From assembly GCA_040003205.1 (NCBI GenBank), contig JBDUDA010000002.1, positions 1-38,354 of the forward strand: a stretch of DNA of 38,354 bases, given 5' to 3'. Under the pieces are notes generated by a model. It ran no database searches and was not told where the DNA came from. It saw nothing but the letters and a program-made list of their open reading frames with translations. This DNA is from JALYIM01 sp040003205 (GTDB taxonomy: Bacteria > Acidobacteriota > Terriglobia > Terriglobales > Acidobacteriaceae). Made by a program: the position numbers and the translations under genes. The number at the start of each line of letters is the position of its first letter. Position 1 is the first letter of the stretch. Shown here one piece after another: positions 18,562 to 27,600 of this stretch.

Positions 18562-19923
18562 CTATACCAGTTGCGCCGCAGCGCCGGTTTTCTCCAGCGC
18601 AGCTTGCAACGCAGACTCGAGCACATCGAGAGCTTCGTCCATCTGCTCAGGCGTAATGACCAGCGGAACCAGCACGCGAATCACGTTTGAGTACGATCCG
18701 GCTGAGAGCGTGATCAATCCATTCTTGTAGCAATGCTGCACGATCTGTTTAGTTTCTTCGCTGGCGGGCTCTCGTATCTCAGCGGACTTCACTAATTCGA
18801 TTGCCTGCATGCCGCCCAGTCCACGGACGTCTCCGACCATCGCCCAGCGTCGCTGCCATTCCTGCGCTCGCTTCTGAAAAGCGCGTCCGATGTCGTTAGC
18901 GCAGGCGAGCAGCTTCTTGTCTTCGAACATATCGAGCACTGCGAGCGCGGCGGCGCAAGAGAGAGGATTGCCGGCGAATGTGCCGCCCAGACCGCCCGGG
19001 CCGGGAGCGTCCATTATTTCGGCGCGCCCGGTGATAGCCGCCAGTGGCAGGCCTCCGCCCAGCGACTTCGCGGTCACGATGATGTCAGGCTCGATTCCGT
19101 AATGTTCGCTGGCAAATAATTTTCCTGTGCGTCCGAATCCGCTCTGGACTTCGTCCGCGATAAACAGGACGCCGTGCTTGTGACAAATATCTATCAGCGC
19201 CGGGAAAAACTCCGGAGGCGGGACCACAAATCCGCCTTCTCCCAACACAGGCTCGGCAATCACCGCGGCAACATCTTCCGACGCCACTACTCGCTTAAAC
19301 GTATCTTCCAAGTGGCGCGCGCAAAATACTTTGCATGACGGATAAGTCAGCGAATACGAGCAGCGATAGCAGTACGCATAAGGGATGCGATAAACATCGC
19401 TGGGAAAGGGCGCGAAGCCCGCTTTGTATGGATGCGTCTTGCTGGTGAGTGCCAGCGTCATCATAGTGCGTCCGTGGAAAGCATCTTCGAAAGCGATGAT
19501 GCCGGAGCGGCCAGTGTGGGCGCGTGCAACCTTCACCGCATTTTCGACGGCTTCAGCTCCGCTATTCACAAAAAGAGTTTTCTTTGGATGCTTCCCCGGC
19601 GTGACCTGGTTCATCCGCTCAGCCAGGCGAACATAGCTCTCGTAAGGAGTGACTTGCACGCAAGTGTGAAGGAAGTTGTCCAGTTGCTCGCGTACCGCAG
19701 AGACCACAGGCTCTTGCCGGTGACCTACATTCAAACAGCCGATTCCGCCGGCGAAATCAATGTAGCGATTTCCGTCCACGTCTTCGAGGATGGCGTCTTC
19801 CGCCTTCTTTACATAGATCGGCGTGCCGTGCGACAGACCTCTCGGAACAGCCGAATCGCGTCGTGCGGACAGCGCCAACGATTTCGGTCCCGGGATTTCA
19901 GTTCGTAGTTGAATCGTTCCCAT
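18562..19923 (-). CDS. gabT: 4-aminobutyrate (omega-amino acid) aminotransferase
   Basis: Class III PLP aminotransferase of 453 residues. It transfers the amino group of GABA (or beta-alanine/5-aminovalerate) to 2-oxoglutarate, giving succinic (or malonic/glutaric) semialdehyde. The PLP lysine is Lys286 in TAKSLGGGLPLAA; Asp257 in IADEVQSGFGRTG contacts the pyridine ring, and FVNSGAEAVENAVK (118-131) binds phosphate. A four-cysteine insertion, CYRCSYSLTYPSC (185-197) plus Cys201, marks the subgroup; it might bind a metal or iron-sulfur centre, which is unproven. Only 12 bp separate it from the aldehyde dehydrogenase upstream, so coupled translation is likely. Confidence 0.9.
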   Translation of the reverse strand: MGTIQLRTEIPGPKSLALSARRDSAVPRGLSHGTPIYVKKAEDAILEDVDGNRYIDFAGGIGCLNVGHRQEPVVSAVREQLDNFLHTCVQVTPYESYVRLAERMNQVTPGKHPKKTLFVNSGAEAVENAVKVARAHTGRSGIIAFEDAFHGRTMMTLALTSKTHPYKAGFAPFPSDVYRIPYAYCYRCSYSLTYPSCKVFCARHLEDTFKRVVASEDVAAVIAEPVLGEGGFVVPPPEFFPALIDICHKHGVLFIADEVQSGFGRTGKLFASEHYGIEPDIIVTAKSLGGGLPLAAITGRAEIMDAPGPGGLGGTFAGNPLSCAAALAVLDMFEDKKLLACANDIGRAFQKRAQEWQRRWAMVGDVRGLGGMQAIELVKSAEIREPASEETKQIVQHCYKNGLITLSAGSYSNVIRVLVPLVITPEQMDEALDVLESALQAALEKTGAAAQLV

Positions 19924-19935
19924 ATCGATGCTCTC

Positions 19936-21417
19936 TCAGTACCAGCCGATCGGCTGCTCGTTCAAGTTGATGTGTACCTGCTTGGTTTCGAGATACTCCT
20001 CAATGCCCCAGGGCCCGAGCTCGCGTCCAAAGCCGGATTGTTTGTAGCCGCCCCACGGCGCTTCGACATATGTGGGCTGCATGTGATTTACCCAGACAAT
20101 TCCTGCACGCAGAGCCTTCACAGTTCGAAATGCTTTGAAGATATCCCGCGTCCAGACTGCGGCCGCCAATCCGTAGGGAGAATCGTTGGCAATTTTCAAT
20201 GCATCTTTTTCGTCTTCGAACGGAATCACTGAGGCGACAGGTCCAAAGATTTCTTCACGTGCTATTCGCGCGCTGTTGTCCATGTCATAAAAAATGGTTG
20301 GCTCGATGTAAAAGCCCTTGGCAAATTGTTCAGCGCGTCCCCCGCCGACCGCAAGCTTGGCCTCTTTTTTTCCAATCTCCTGATAGGAGCGAACGCGATC
20401 GTACTGATCTTTGCTGATCACCGGCCCCATCTTGGTATCGCGGTCGAGGGGAGCACCCAGTTTGATCTTCTTGGATTTCTCCACCATCGCATCCACAAAC
20501 TTTTTGTAGATCGACTTCTGCACCAGAATGCGGCTTCCGGCCGAACATACTTCGCCCTGATTGATGAACACGCCGAACAGCGCGCCATCAATGGCGGCTT
20601 CAAAGTCGGCGTCTGCGAAAAAGATGTTAGGAGATTTGCCGCCCAGTTCCAGCGTTACTCGCTTAACCGTATCCGCCGCTTGCTTGACGATAATTTTTCC
20701 CACGGCAGCGCTTCCGGTAAAGGCGATCTTATTCACGTCGGGATGTTGCACCAGCGGCGCGCCGCAGCTTTCTCCAAAGCCTGTGATGATGTTGACGACT
20801 CCGGGAGGAAGTCCGACTTCCGCAAACCAGTTCGCGATTTCTAAGGCACTCAGAGGAGTCTGTTCGGCCGGTTTCAGTACACATGTCGCGCCGGCAGCCA
20901 AAGCTGGCGCCAGCTTCCACGCCGCCATGAGCAGCGGGAAATTCCACGGGATGATTTGCCCCGCAACTCCAATCGGTTCTTTCAGCGTCAGGCTGACTGC
21001 GTTATCCGGCACCGGATTCACGTAGCCAAGAATTTTTGTGGCGAGGCCGCCGTAATATTCGAAACAGGTGGCGACGTCAGCGATATCGAATTCCGCTTCG
21101 ACAATGGGCTTGCCGCAGTTGCGAGCCTCGATTTCGGCCAGCATGGCGGCATTCTGGCGAATCTTCTCAGCCAGGCGGAACAAAACTCGTCCGCGCTCCT
21201 GCGCTGTGGTTGTGCCCCACGGCCCGTTGTCGAAAGCTTCTTTTGCTGCGTGGACTGCTCGATTTACATCTTCAGCGTTGGCATCCGGGACTTGCGCGAT
21301 CACTTCCTCACTCGCGGGATCGTAAACTGGAATACTTTTGGTGGATTTTGCATCCACAAACTTGCCATTGATAAAAAGCTTATAAGTGCGGACTTCTGTT
21401 TTAATACCACTTGGCAT
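19936..21417 (-). CDS. NAD-dependent aldehyde dehydrogenase (betaine/aminobutyraldehyde dehydrogenase-like)
   Basis: A 493-residue non-acylating ALDH. IIPWNFPLLMAAWKLAPALA (155-174) includes Asn159, LELGGKSPNIFFADAD includes the general base Glu257, and FINQGEVCSAGSR includes the nucleophile Cys291. The C-terminus has the WGGYKQSGFGRELG block of the PuuC/BetB/ALDH2 branch. The frame is open upstream to 21525, but the ATG at 21417 is chosen because AGGAGA sits 5 nt before it and the family alignment begins there. Context (GabT 12 bp downstream, transaminase and permease upstream) suggests oxidation of an omega-aminoaldehyde such as 4-aminobutyraldehyde to GABA; succinic semialdehyde is another possibility. 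Confidence 0.88.
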   Translation of the reverse strand: MPSGIKTEVRTYKLFINGKFVDAKSTKSIPVYDPASEEVIAQVPDANAEDVNRAVHAAKEAFDNGPWGTTTAQERGRVLFRLAEKIRQNAAMLAEIEARNCGKPIVEAEFDIADVATCFEYYGGLATKILGYVNPVPDNAVSLTLKEPIGVAGQIIPWNFPLLMAAWKLAPALAAGATCVLKPAEQTPLSALEIANWFAEVGLPPGVVNIITGFGESCGAPLVQHPDVNKIAFTGSAAVGKIIVKQAADTVKRVTLELGGKSPNIFFADADFEAAIDGALFGVFINQGEVCSAGSRILVQKSIYKKFVDAMVEKSKKIKLGAPLDRDTKMGPVISKDQYDRVRSYQEIGKKEAKLAVGGGRAEQFAKGFYIEPTIFYDMDNSARIAREEIFGPVASVIPFEDEKDALKIANDSPYGLAAAVWTRDIFKAFRTVKALRAGIVWVNHMQPTYVEAPWGGYKQSGFGRELGPWGIEEYLETKQVHINLNEQPIGWY

Positions 21418-21422
21418 AACCG

Positions 21423-21428
21423 TCTCCT
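21423..21428 (-). promoter_or_regulatory. Ribosome binding site that fixes the aldehyde dehydrogenase start
   Basis: AGGAGA on the minus strand, 5 nt before the ATG at 21417. It favours this start over an upstream ATG at 21525, which would run the gene into palindromic repeat DNA. Confidence 0.6.
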
Positions 21429-21449
21429 GATCAACCAATTGCTTACCGC

Positions 21450-21503
21450 AGCGGCTGAAGCCGCTATTGTGGCCTGGGTTTATCGCAGCGCTGAAGCGCT
21501 GCG
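21450..21503. repeat. Pair of near-perfect short palindromes
   Basis: AGCGGCTGAAGCCGCT at 21450-21465 and CGCAGCGCTGAAGCGCTGCG at 21484-21503 are two palindromes with 7- and 9-bp arms sharing the core GCTGAAGC. They lie in the permease-ALDH spacer about 35-90 nt before the ALDH start. They resemble REP-type hairpins and may stabilise or attenuate the transcript. Confidence 0.55.
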
Positions 21504-21527
21504 CCACCTCAATCACACTCAACAATT

Positions 21528-21672
21528 ACTTTCTACAACTACTTTCAACAAAACTTTCTACAACTACTTTCAGCAACTCTTTCAACAGACTTTCAACAAC
21601 TCTTTCAATAAAACTTTCAATAACTACTTTCAACAATCACTTTCAGCAATTGCTTTTCAACAATACTTTCTG
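21528..21672. repeat. Array of about 12 degenerate 11-13 bp units (ACTTTCAACAA / TTGTTGAAAGT)
   Basis: On the plus strand the spacer reads as consecutive units such as ACTTTCTACAACT, ACTTTCAACAAA, ACTTTCAGCAA, CTCTTTCAACAG, ACTTTCAATAACT, ACTTTCAACAATC and ACTTTCAGCAATT. That makes about a dozen units of 11-13 bp, with only a few changes each. Seen in the direction of the surrounding genes, the unit is TTGTTGAAAGTA. It lies between the permease stop and the ALDH start and has no protein-like content on the gene strand. The AT-rich, C/A versus G/T strand asymmetry is unlike neighbouring DNA. Confidence 0.75.
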
Positions 21673-21710
21673 GCCGTGATGAAAACCATTTCCTTGAGCG
21701 TCTTTACCTC

Positions 21711-23156
21711 TTAGATTCGGCCTGCTGCCAACGTATTTTTTCTGCGTCCATAAACAAAAAAGAAAAATGCTGCCAGCCCGACGAAAAATATTGTCAGTCC
21801 AACCATCGTTATCTCGTAGCGCCACACTGACGTGATCTGCTTCGCCGGAGAAAACGCCAACACGATTCCTAGAATCGTTGTCACCAATCCGCTGCCGCCA
21901 GCCAGTAACAGCACAGTCTTGCTATAACGCCCTTTGCCGTCTGGCGCCCTAAAAGCAAATCTCAACAACGCCGCGAAAACGTAGACAAACGGCACTAGTT
22001 GCAGCACCACCGCAAGCGACAGCATGGTCTGAAACGCTTCCTGCACTCCTCCGGAAGCGGCGAAATTAATAATCACCAACAACAGAGAAACGATTGCCTG
22101 CACAATCAGCGCCGCATACGGCGTTGCATATCGCGGATGCACCTTCCCCAGCCACGACGGCATGTATGAATCCAACCCCGCCACGAACGGAATGCGCGCC
22201 GAGCCTCCCATCCAAGCGGACCCGATACCGGCAATCGATAGACTCAGCATCAAGGCAAAGGGCGTAACAATCCAGCCTGCTTCGATCTTCCCTGCCATAT
22301 GACTGACCGCTTGTACAATGCCCTGCAACACGCTGATGTCGTTTTTCCCCACCGCCACTAACAAGGTCAGCGTGGTGCCAATGTAGAGCAAGCCTGAGAG
22401 CAAGCCTCCCCAGGCCACCGCACCGGGCAGAGTTCGCTGGGGCTCGCGGATCTCGTCGCCCATCACCGACGCCAACTCCAGACCAACGAGCCCGAAACAA
22501 ATAACCCCGAAAGAATTCAACACAAATCTTGGATTCGCCGGGATGCGAAAATCTGCAGCTGTTACCGTGGTTCCAAAACGTGTCCAGATAATTGCACCCA
22601 GTCCGATCAGGACGGCGGCAGCGATGCCGGTGCCGATGGCTCCGAGATTATTCAACCACTTCCCCACACCCAGTCCGACAATGTTAAGGACTGTCAGCAG
22701 CGCGAGTAACGACACCGAAGCGCCCAACGCGAATCCTTTGTTATCGGCCAACGACGCGTGCCCGGGACCCAGCGCGAATACCGACACGCCGACGAAGTAG
22801 AGCATCACGGTCGGCACGTACAGCATGTTGTTCGTCCAATAACACCATCCGGAAAGGAAACCGTGAAAGTCCCCGAAAACTTCCTTCGCCCAAAGATATA
22901 CGCCGCCTTCTCCCGGATAGCGATGAGCTAATTCGATGACCGCGATTCCCTGGGGCCAGAAGAATAATGCCAGCGAGATGATCCATAACCAGACTGTGAC
23001 CCCACCATTGGATGCGATGGATGGGACCACATTCAAATTGAAGACTGCGACCACGAACAGCAGAACTAAATCCCGGCGTCCAAGCACCCGCTTCAGGTGG
23101 GGCGCTCCAACGTGATGCTTGATCGCTTGCGGGCCCTGCTCCTCGGCAATTGTCAT
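21711..23156 (-). CDS. APC-superfamily amino acid/amine permease
   Basis: A 481-residue inner-membrane transporter with about 12 hydrophobic helices. The first helix has the discontinuous APC signature around FNLNVVPSIASNGG (39-52). The helix-2 to helix-3 block IELAHRYPGEGGVYLWAKEVFG (74-95) is typical of amino acid and polyamine antiporters of the APA/GadC/PotE type, and GLVGLELASVMGDEI (218-232) is the conserved helix-6 region. Substrate is not readable. Its place between a class III transaminase and an aldehyde dehydrogenase suggests import of an omega-amino acid or a polyamine. The gene is 59 bp after the transaminase; only a weak GAG-type ribosome binding site is visible. Confidence 0.88.
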   Translation of the reverse strand: MTIAEEQGPQAIKHHVGAPHLKRVLGRRDLVLLFVVAVFNLNVVPSIASNGGVTVWLWIISLALFFWPQGIAVIELAHRYPGEGGVYLWAKEVFGDFHGFLSGWCYWTNNMLYVPTVMLYFVGVSVFALGPGHASLADNKGFALGASVSLLALLTVLNIVGLGVGKWLNNLGAIGTGIAAAVLIGLGAIIWTRFGTTVTAADFRIPANPRFVLNSFGVICFGLVGLELASVMGDEIREPQRTLPGAVAWGGLLSGLLYIGTTLTLLVAVGKNDISVLQGIVQAVSHMAGKIEAGWIVTPFALMLSLSIAGIGSAWMGGSARIPFVAGLDSYMPSWLGKVHPRYATPYAALIVQAIVSLLLVIINFAASGGVQEAFQTMLSLAVVLQLVPFVYVFAALLRFAFRAPDGKGRYSKTVLLLAGGSGLVTTILGIVLAFSPAKQITSVWRYEITMVGLTIFFVGLAAFFFFVYGRRKNTLAAGRI

Positions 23157-23215
23157 GAATCTCGATTGATCGCAAGGAACAGCAGCCCGCTGGGGAGACC
23201 GCGCTGCGCCTCGTT

Positions 23216-24595
23216 CTAGTGAACGGCCGCTCCTACCGGCTCGGTTCGTTCCTGCTGCGCTTTGGCGATGGCCGGAGCAACATCCTCGAATGCGGACAGA
23301 TGCTTATCAATGTCGGCTTCGGTGTGCTGCACGGAAATCGTCCACTGCTCATCCCACCAGTAGGGCTGAGCCATCACTCCGCGATTCACCATCCCGAACC
23401 AGTACAGACGCCAGAGGTCCACGTCAACAGCTTCCCAGTCGCGGTAGTTGCGAATCTCTTTGGGATACAGCATCAAAGCCCCGTTCGCGCCCGCGCTGGC
23501 AATGTAACCCTGAATCCCGGATTTCGCCACGATCTTGCGATAACCTTCGGTGAGCTTCTTGCTCAATTTGTCGACGTGAGTGTAATTCTCGCGTGTAAGG
23601 ACCGAGGCGAACGTCGCCAGTCCAGCAGCCATCGAGACCGGATTAGTGTTGTAAGTTCCTCCGTGAAACACCTTGTGCTGCGAGATCAAATCCATCACCG
23701 ATTTATGAGTTCCGAACGCCGCCAGAGGCAAGCCGCCACCGATGGATTTCGCCAGACAAATCATGTCGGGATGCACGCCGAAATATTCGGACGCGCCTCC
23801 CCAACTCAGTTTTGCTCCAGTTTTCACTTCGTCAAAAATGAGCAGTGCGCCATTTTTGGTGGCGATGTCGCGCAGTCCTTTTAAGAATCCAGGCTCCGGC
23901 ATACAGAGCCCAACATTCATCAGGATGGGCTCGAGGATAATCGCCGAAATCTTTCCTGGATTTTGCTTGAACCGGTTCTCGACGCTAGCAAGATCGTTAA
24001 ATGTAGCAATGGTGACATTCGCAAGGCTGGCTTTGGGAACTCCGAGGCCGCCGGTAACGGAAGTTGGAGCATTGATATCGCCATAATCCGGCGCGTGCGG
24101 CTTGACGCTGACGAGCGCTGCGTCATGCAGACCGTGGTAGGCGCCTTCAAACTTCAGGATCATGTCGCGTCCGGTGGCGGCGCGCGCAAGCCGGATGGCA
24201 TGCATCGTGACTTCCGTGCCGCTGTTGCCGAAACGAACCATTTCTACGGGGAATCGCTCACACAACACTTCAGCCAGTTCCCATTCCATGTCGTGCGGCA
24301 TCCCAAACATGGTGCCGGTGGTTAGGCGCTTTTCGACTGCTTTCATGACCGCAGGATGACAGTGTCCCGCCATAAGCGCCCCGAAACATAGATTGTGATC
24401 AATGTAGTCGTTGCCATCGAGGTCGCGGAAATGCGATCCGCTTCCCTCTTTTACGAAAATTGGATAAGGGTCGTAGGCGCGATAGTTACTGGCAACTCCG
24501 AGCGGAATCCGCTTCAGATTCTTTTTGTGCGCCTCGGCAGATTTCGGCGTACGGCGTTCAAAGGTTGAAATTTCTTTTTGTAAATCGGGGTACAT
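23216..24595 (-). CDS. Class III aminotransferase, glutamate-1-semialdehyde aminomutase-like
   Basis: A 459-residue PLP enzyme of the HemL-related branch. The cofactor lysine is Lys283 in LAKSIGGGLPLAAFG, the ring Asp is Asp255 in FDEVKTGAK, and the phosphate-binding turn is RFGNSGTEVTMHAIRLARA (121-139). True HemL has FDEVMTGFR; here it is DEVKTGAK, and the C-terminal part (AQPYWWDEQWTISVQHT) also differs, so I do not call it hemL. It more likely deaminates an amine or omega-amino acid. The ATG at 24595 is preferred over 24691 because GGAGA lies 5 nt upstream (24601-24605) and the extra residues are not conserved. It sits in the leftward run, 85 bp after the TonB-dependent receptor. Confidence 0.85.
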   Translation of the reverse strand: MYPDLQKEISTFERRTPKSAEAHKKNLKRIPLGVASNYRAYDPYPIFVKEGSGSHFRDLDGNDYIDHNLCFGALMAGHCHPAVMKAVEKRLTTGTMFGMPHDMEWELAEVLCERFPVEMVRFGNSGTEVTMHAIRLARAATGRDMILKFEGAYHGLHDAALVSVKPHAPDYGDINAPTSVTGGLGVPKASLANVTIATFNDLASVENRFKQNPGKISAIILEPILMNVGLCMPEPGFLKGLRDIATKNGALLIFDEVKTGAKLSWGGASEYFGVHPDMICLAKSIGGGLPLAAFGTHKSVMDLISQHKVFHGGTYNTNPVSMAAGLATFASVLTRENYTHVDKLSKKLTEGYRKIVAKSGIQGYIASAGANGALMLYPKEIRNYRDWEAVDVDLWRLYWFGMVNRGVMAQPYWWDEQWTISVQHTEADIDKHLSAFEDVAPAIAKAQQERTEPVGAAVH

Positions 24596-24600
24596 CGTGG

Positions 24601-24605
24601 TCTCC
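24601..24605 (-). promoter_or_regulatory. Ribosome binding site that fixes the transaminase start
   Basis: GGAGA on the minus strand, 5 nt before the ATG at 24595. It supports the shorter start and leaves an 85-bp spacer after the TonB-dependent receptor. Confidence 0.5.
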
Positions 24606-24680
24606 AGAAAAATCTCAAGCCGGCACTCGTTGCGAGGCAAGCCATTAGAATACGGGCGGCCGGAACCGCCCGGGCATACG

Positions 24681-27600
24681 CTAGAACGCAAACTTCAAAG
24701 CAAATTGTACATTGCGAGGATCACGGACGCGCTTGATGCGTCCGAAATCCGTCCCATCGCTGATGTTGCCATCCGGATTCAGAAATTGCGTGTGATTAAA
24801 GATGTTGAAGAATTCGGCGCGGAACTCGAAGTGTTTACTCTCTCCAACCGGAATCAGCTTTTGCACCGAGAAGTCGAAATTTGATATTCCCGGACCGCAG
24901 CAAATCGTTCTGGGAGCGTTGCCAAGTAATTGCAATGGCGTTGACGAAGCTGATTGAGTGGGAAGAGTGAAAGAATTGGGATCGAAGTAATATCCGCCAT
25001 TCTTCCTCGGATCGAACGTATGGAAAGGCGCAACCAGGTCAGGTTTTCCCGGAAGCTCGAAATCGAAACTGTTTTCGAGCTCCGAGTCATTGCTCGATTG
25101 AATTCGAATTGGGAAGCCGCTCTGGAAGCTGGTAATGCCAGAGACGCCCCATCCGTTAAGAACCTTGCCCTTAGCCCCTTCATACTGAGGTATTGGCAGC
25201 TGCCAAAGGTAGCTCACGACCAGGCGGTGCCGTGCGTCGAATAACGAAAGAGCGCGGTTGCAGCGGTCGCAGAGCGGCTTCAGAATGTTTTCAAAACTCG
25301 ATGCATTGTCGATTGACTTGCTGAATGTGTAAGCAAGCTCGAATTGCAATCCGTGGGTAAACCGCTTTTCAAGTGAAGCTTGCAACGAGTTATAGTTGGA
25401 ATTCGCGATTGTGTCCTGGGCGAAGATGCTGGAAAACACTGGGACACCGTCTAACGGACAGCCGGTTCCGGTATAGGGATCGCAGCTCGGGGACGAGTAA
25501 CGTCGCAAGCCGACCAGATTGATTCCGTTGGGAGCCACCGAAGCGATCGGAGTACCTGCCGGAATAACGGTCGGGCCGTTCGGACCATAAGGGATATGCA
25601 ATCCCCCAGCGGGCGCGACTGTGGGGACTATTGAACCGTTAACTGTCTCGGTGGTCGGAATGGTGTAAGCACTGTCCGCAAAAAATGGACCGCAGGCCAG
25701 ATTCGGATCTCCAAAGGAATCCGACATATTCTGCAGATCGATGCAAGTTTGCGCGTTGCCGTAATTCAAGTCCTTCGTAGCCAGCAAGCGATGCCCTTGC
25801 GAGCCAACGTAGCCCACGGAAAGCACCATGTCTTTGCCAATCTCACGCTGAATTCCAAAGTTGTATTGTGCCGTGTATTGGGAGCGAAGGTGCGGTTCTA
25901 ATTCTCCGAAAAGCAGAATCGGGCGGAACGACGACCAGTCAATCGGTTGACCATGCGGGGGATCCAGAATGCCGTTGAACGGGTTGGGACTTATGGTTAA
26001 GTTGCCGGTGCCTCCGCTTTGGCTCACGAAGGGCGTATTGAAGAGTCCGCCGGAAATAAGTGAACTTCCTCCGAAAGGAGGCTCGCCCTGGAACTGCTCC
26101 AGCACGAGCTGTTCAATCGGGTTATAGAAGAGTCCAAAACCTCCCCGGATGGTGGTCTTCCCGTTGTTAAGCGGGTCCCACGCCAAACCGATTCGCGGAG
26201 CAAAGGCCTTGTAATAGCTTGAGGTCAGACCCTTAGGAACTCCTTTATCGCCCGGGACCACGAGACCCAATGGGAATACGGCTGCGGCAGAGCCGCCTGG
26301 ATTGCAATTCGTATCCGGGTAACCGAGAGAGGCCTGGCTGGCCGCGCTCAGCTGACAAGGATAAGTGGTCGTCGCCTGGCCTGGACGAAAGGTTTGATAC
26401 CGCTTTCCGGCGTCATAAATTGGCTCGTTGAACTCCCACCGCAACCCGTAGTTCAAAGTCAAATTCGGCTTTAACTTCCAACTGTCCTGGGCAAATAGGT
26501 AGATGGAATTTCCACGAATGTCTTCCGTTTGGGCCGAACCTTGCAAATAAGAGTCTGGAAGACCAAGCAGATAGTTGGGAAACAGATTTTGATTTCCGTT
26601 TGCATCCAACGCGATGGGATCGTTCAACCCACCGCCGAAGTAGCTGAAGTCTCCGTTCACGTCAAAGTACAAAGTCTGAAGGAAACGCTGATTTCTAAAG
26701 TCGACGCCAAACTTTGTCGTATGTTTTCCAATGATCTTAGTCAGACTGTTGCTGAATTGGTAAGTGTTGCCCTTCTGTGGCAACTCTCCCTCGAAGTTGT
26801 TGCCGATGGTGAAACCGCCCGAAATGCCGATGAACGGGACACCCTCGCGACTAGCGCCCAGATTCGGAGTGATACCTATTCTCGGATCGGTGGGAATCAC
26901 GCCAGGGGTATCGCTGGTTCCGGTGAAACAAAAAGCCGCGGCAGCTCCCCCGCACGAGTCCGTGACCAGGTTTGTGCGCTGTGGATGAAGAAACGTTCCT
27001 TGCGCTTCGCGGAAGTAAGTAAACCTGGCCTCGTTCACGGTAGTCGGATTAATCGTCCAGGCGTGCGACAAGTTTATCTGCTGTGAACGGGTCGCATTAT
27101 TGTTACCGAATCCGGGAAGAAGATTAGGCGTGGCTGCCTGAAATCTCGTAAACGGCTGCGCGTCACGGCCATCGTTTAGATAGTAGTAAAGGCTCAGATT
27201 CTGTCTGTCATTGATGCGGTGATCTAGCTTTAACGTGAACTGGTTTGCCCGCGAGCGGTCGTTCGGTACTGCGCGAAAGGTATTGTCGGTATTGCTGAGG
27301 TTTGTGCATGTTGGATCAGCATTCGGGCAGGGGACGAAACGCTGCAAAATAGCGGCGGCCGCTGGGTCGAAACAATTCGCGGGTATGACGTTGTTAGGGA
27401 ACAGCGAATTATAAGAAGACCCTAGACTGGCTCCCACATTACAGCGCGCGTTCAATATATCGGCAAACGTCTGAGTTCCAATCAACGCAGACGGATCGAA
27501 GGGCGTGCCGGAAAAGTCGCCAGTACGCTGCGCTGCGGTCGGCACCACCACCGGATCAGAGGTGATCCCGTGAACCACCCTTCGTCCTTCATAAGACGCG

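Noticed and set aside
21528..21672. CRISPR array
   Set aside because: Units are only 11-13 bp, degenerate and contiguous, without unique spacers; no cas genes are present.
20956..21714. Plus-strand frame of 252 codons ending in a Phe/Asn/Gln-rich repetitive tail
   Set aside because: It mostly mirrors the ALDH gene, and the repetitive tail is simply the translation of the 12-unit DNA array; no start signal or family support.
23216..24595. Assignment as hemL (glutamate-1-semialdehyde aminomutase)
   Set aside because: Active-site neighbourhood differs and the catabolic/transport context argues against tetrapyrrole synthesis; kept as a HemL-like aminotransferase.
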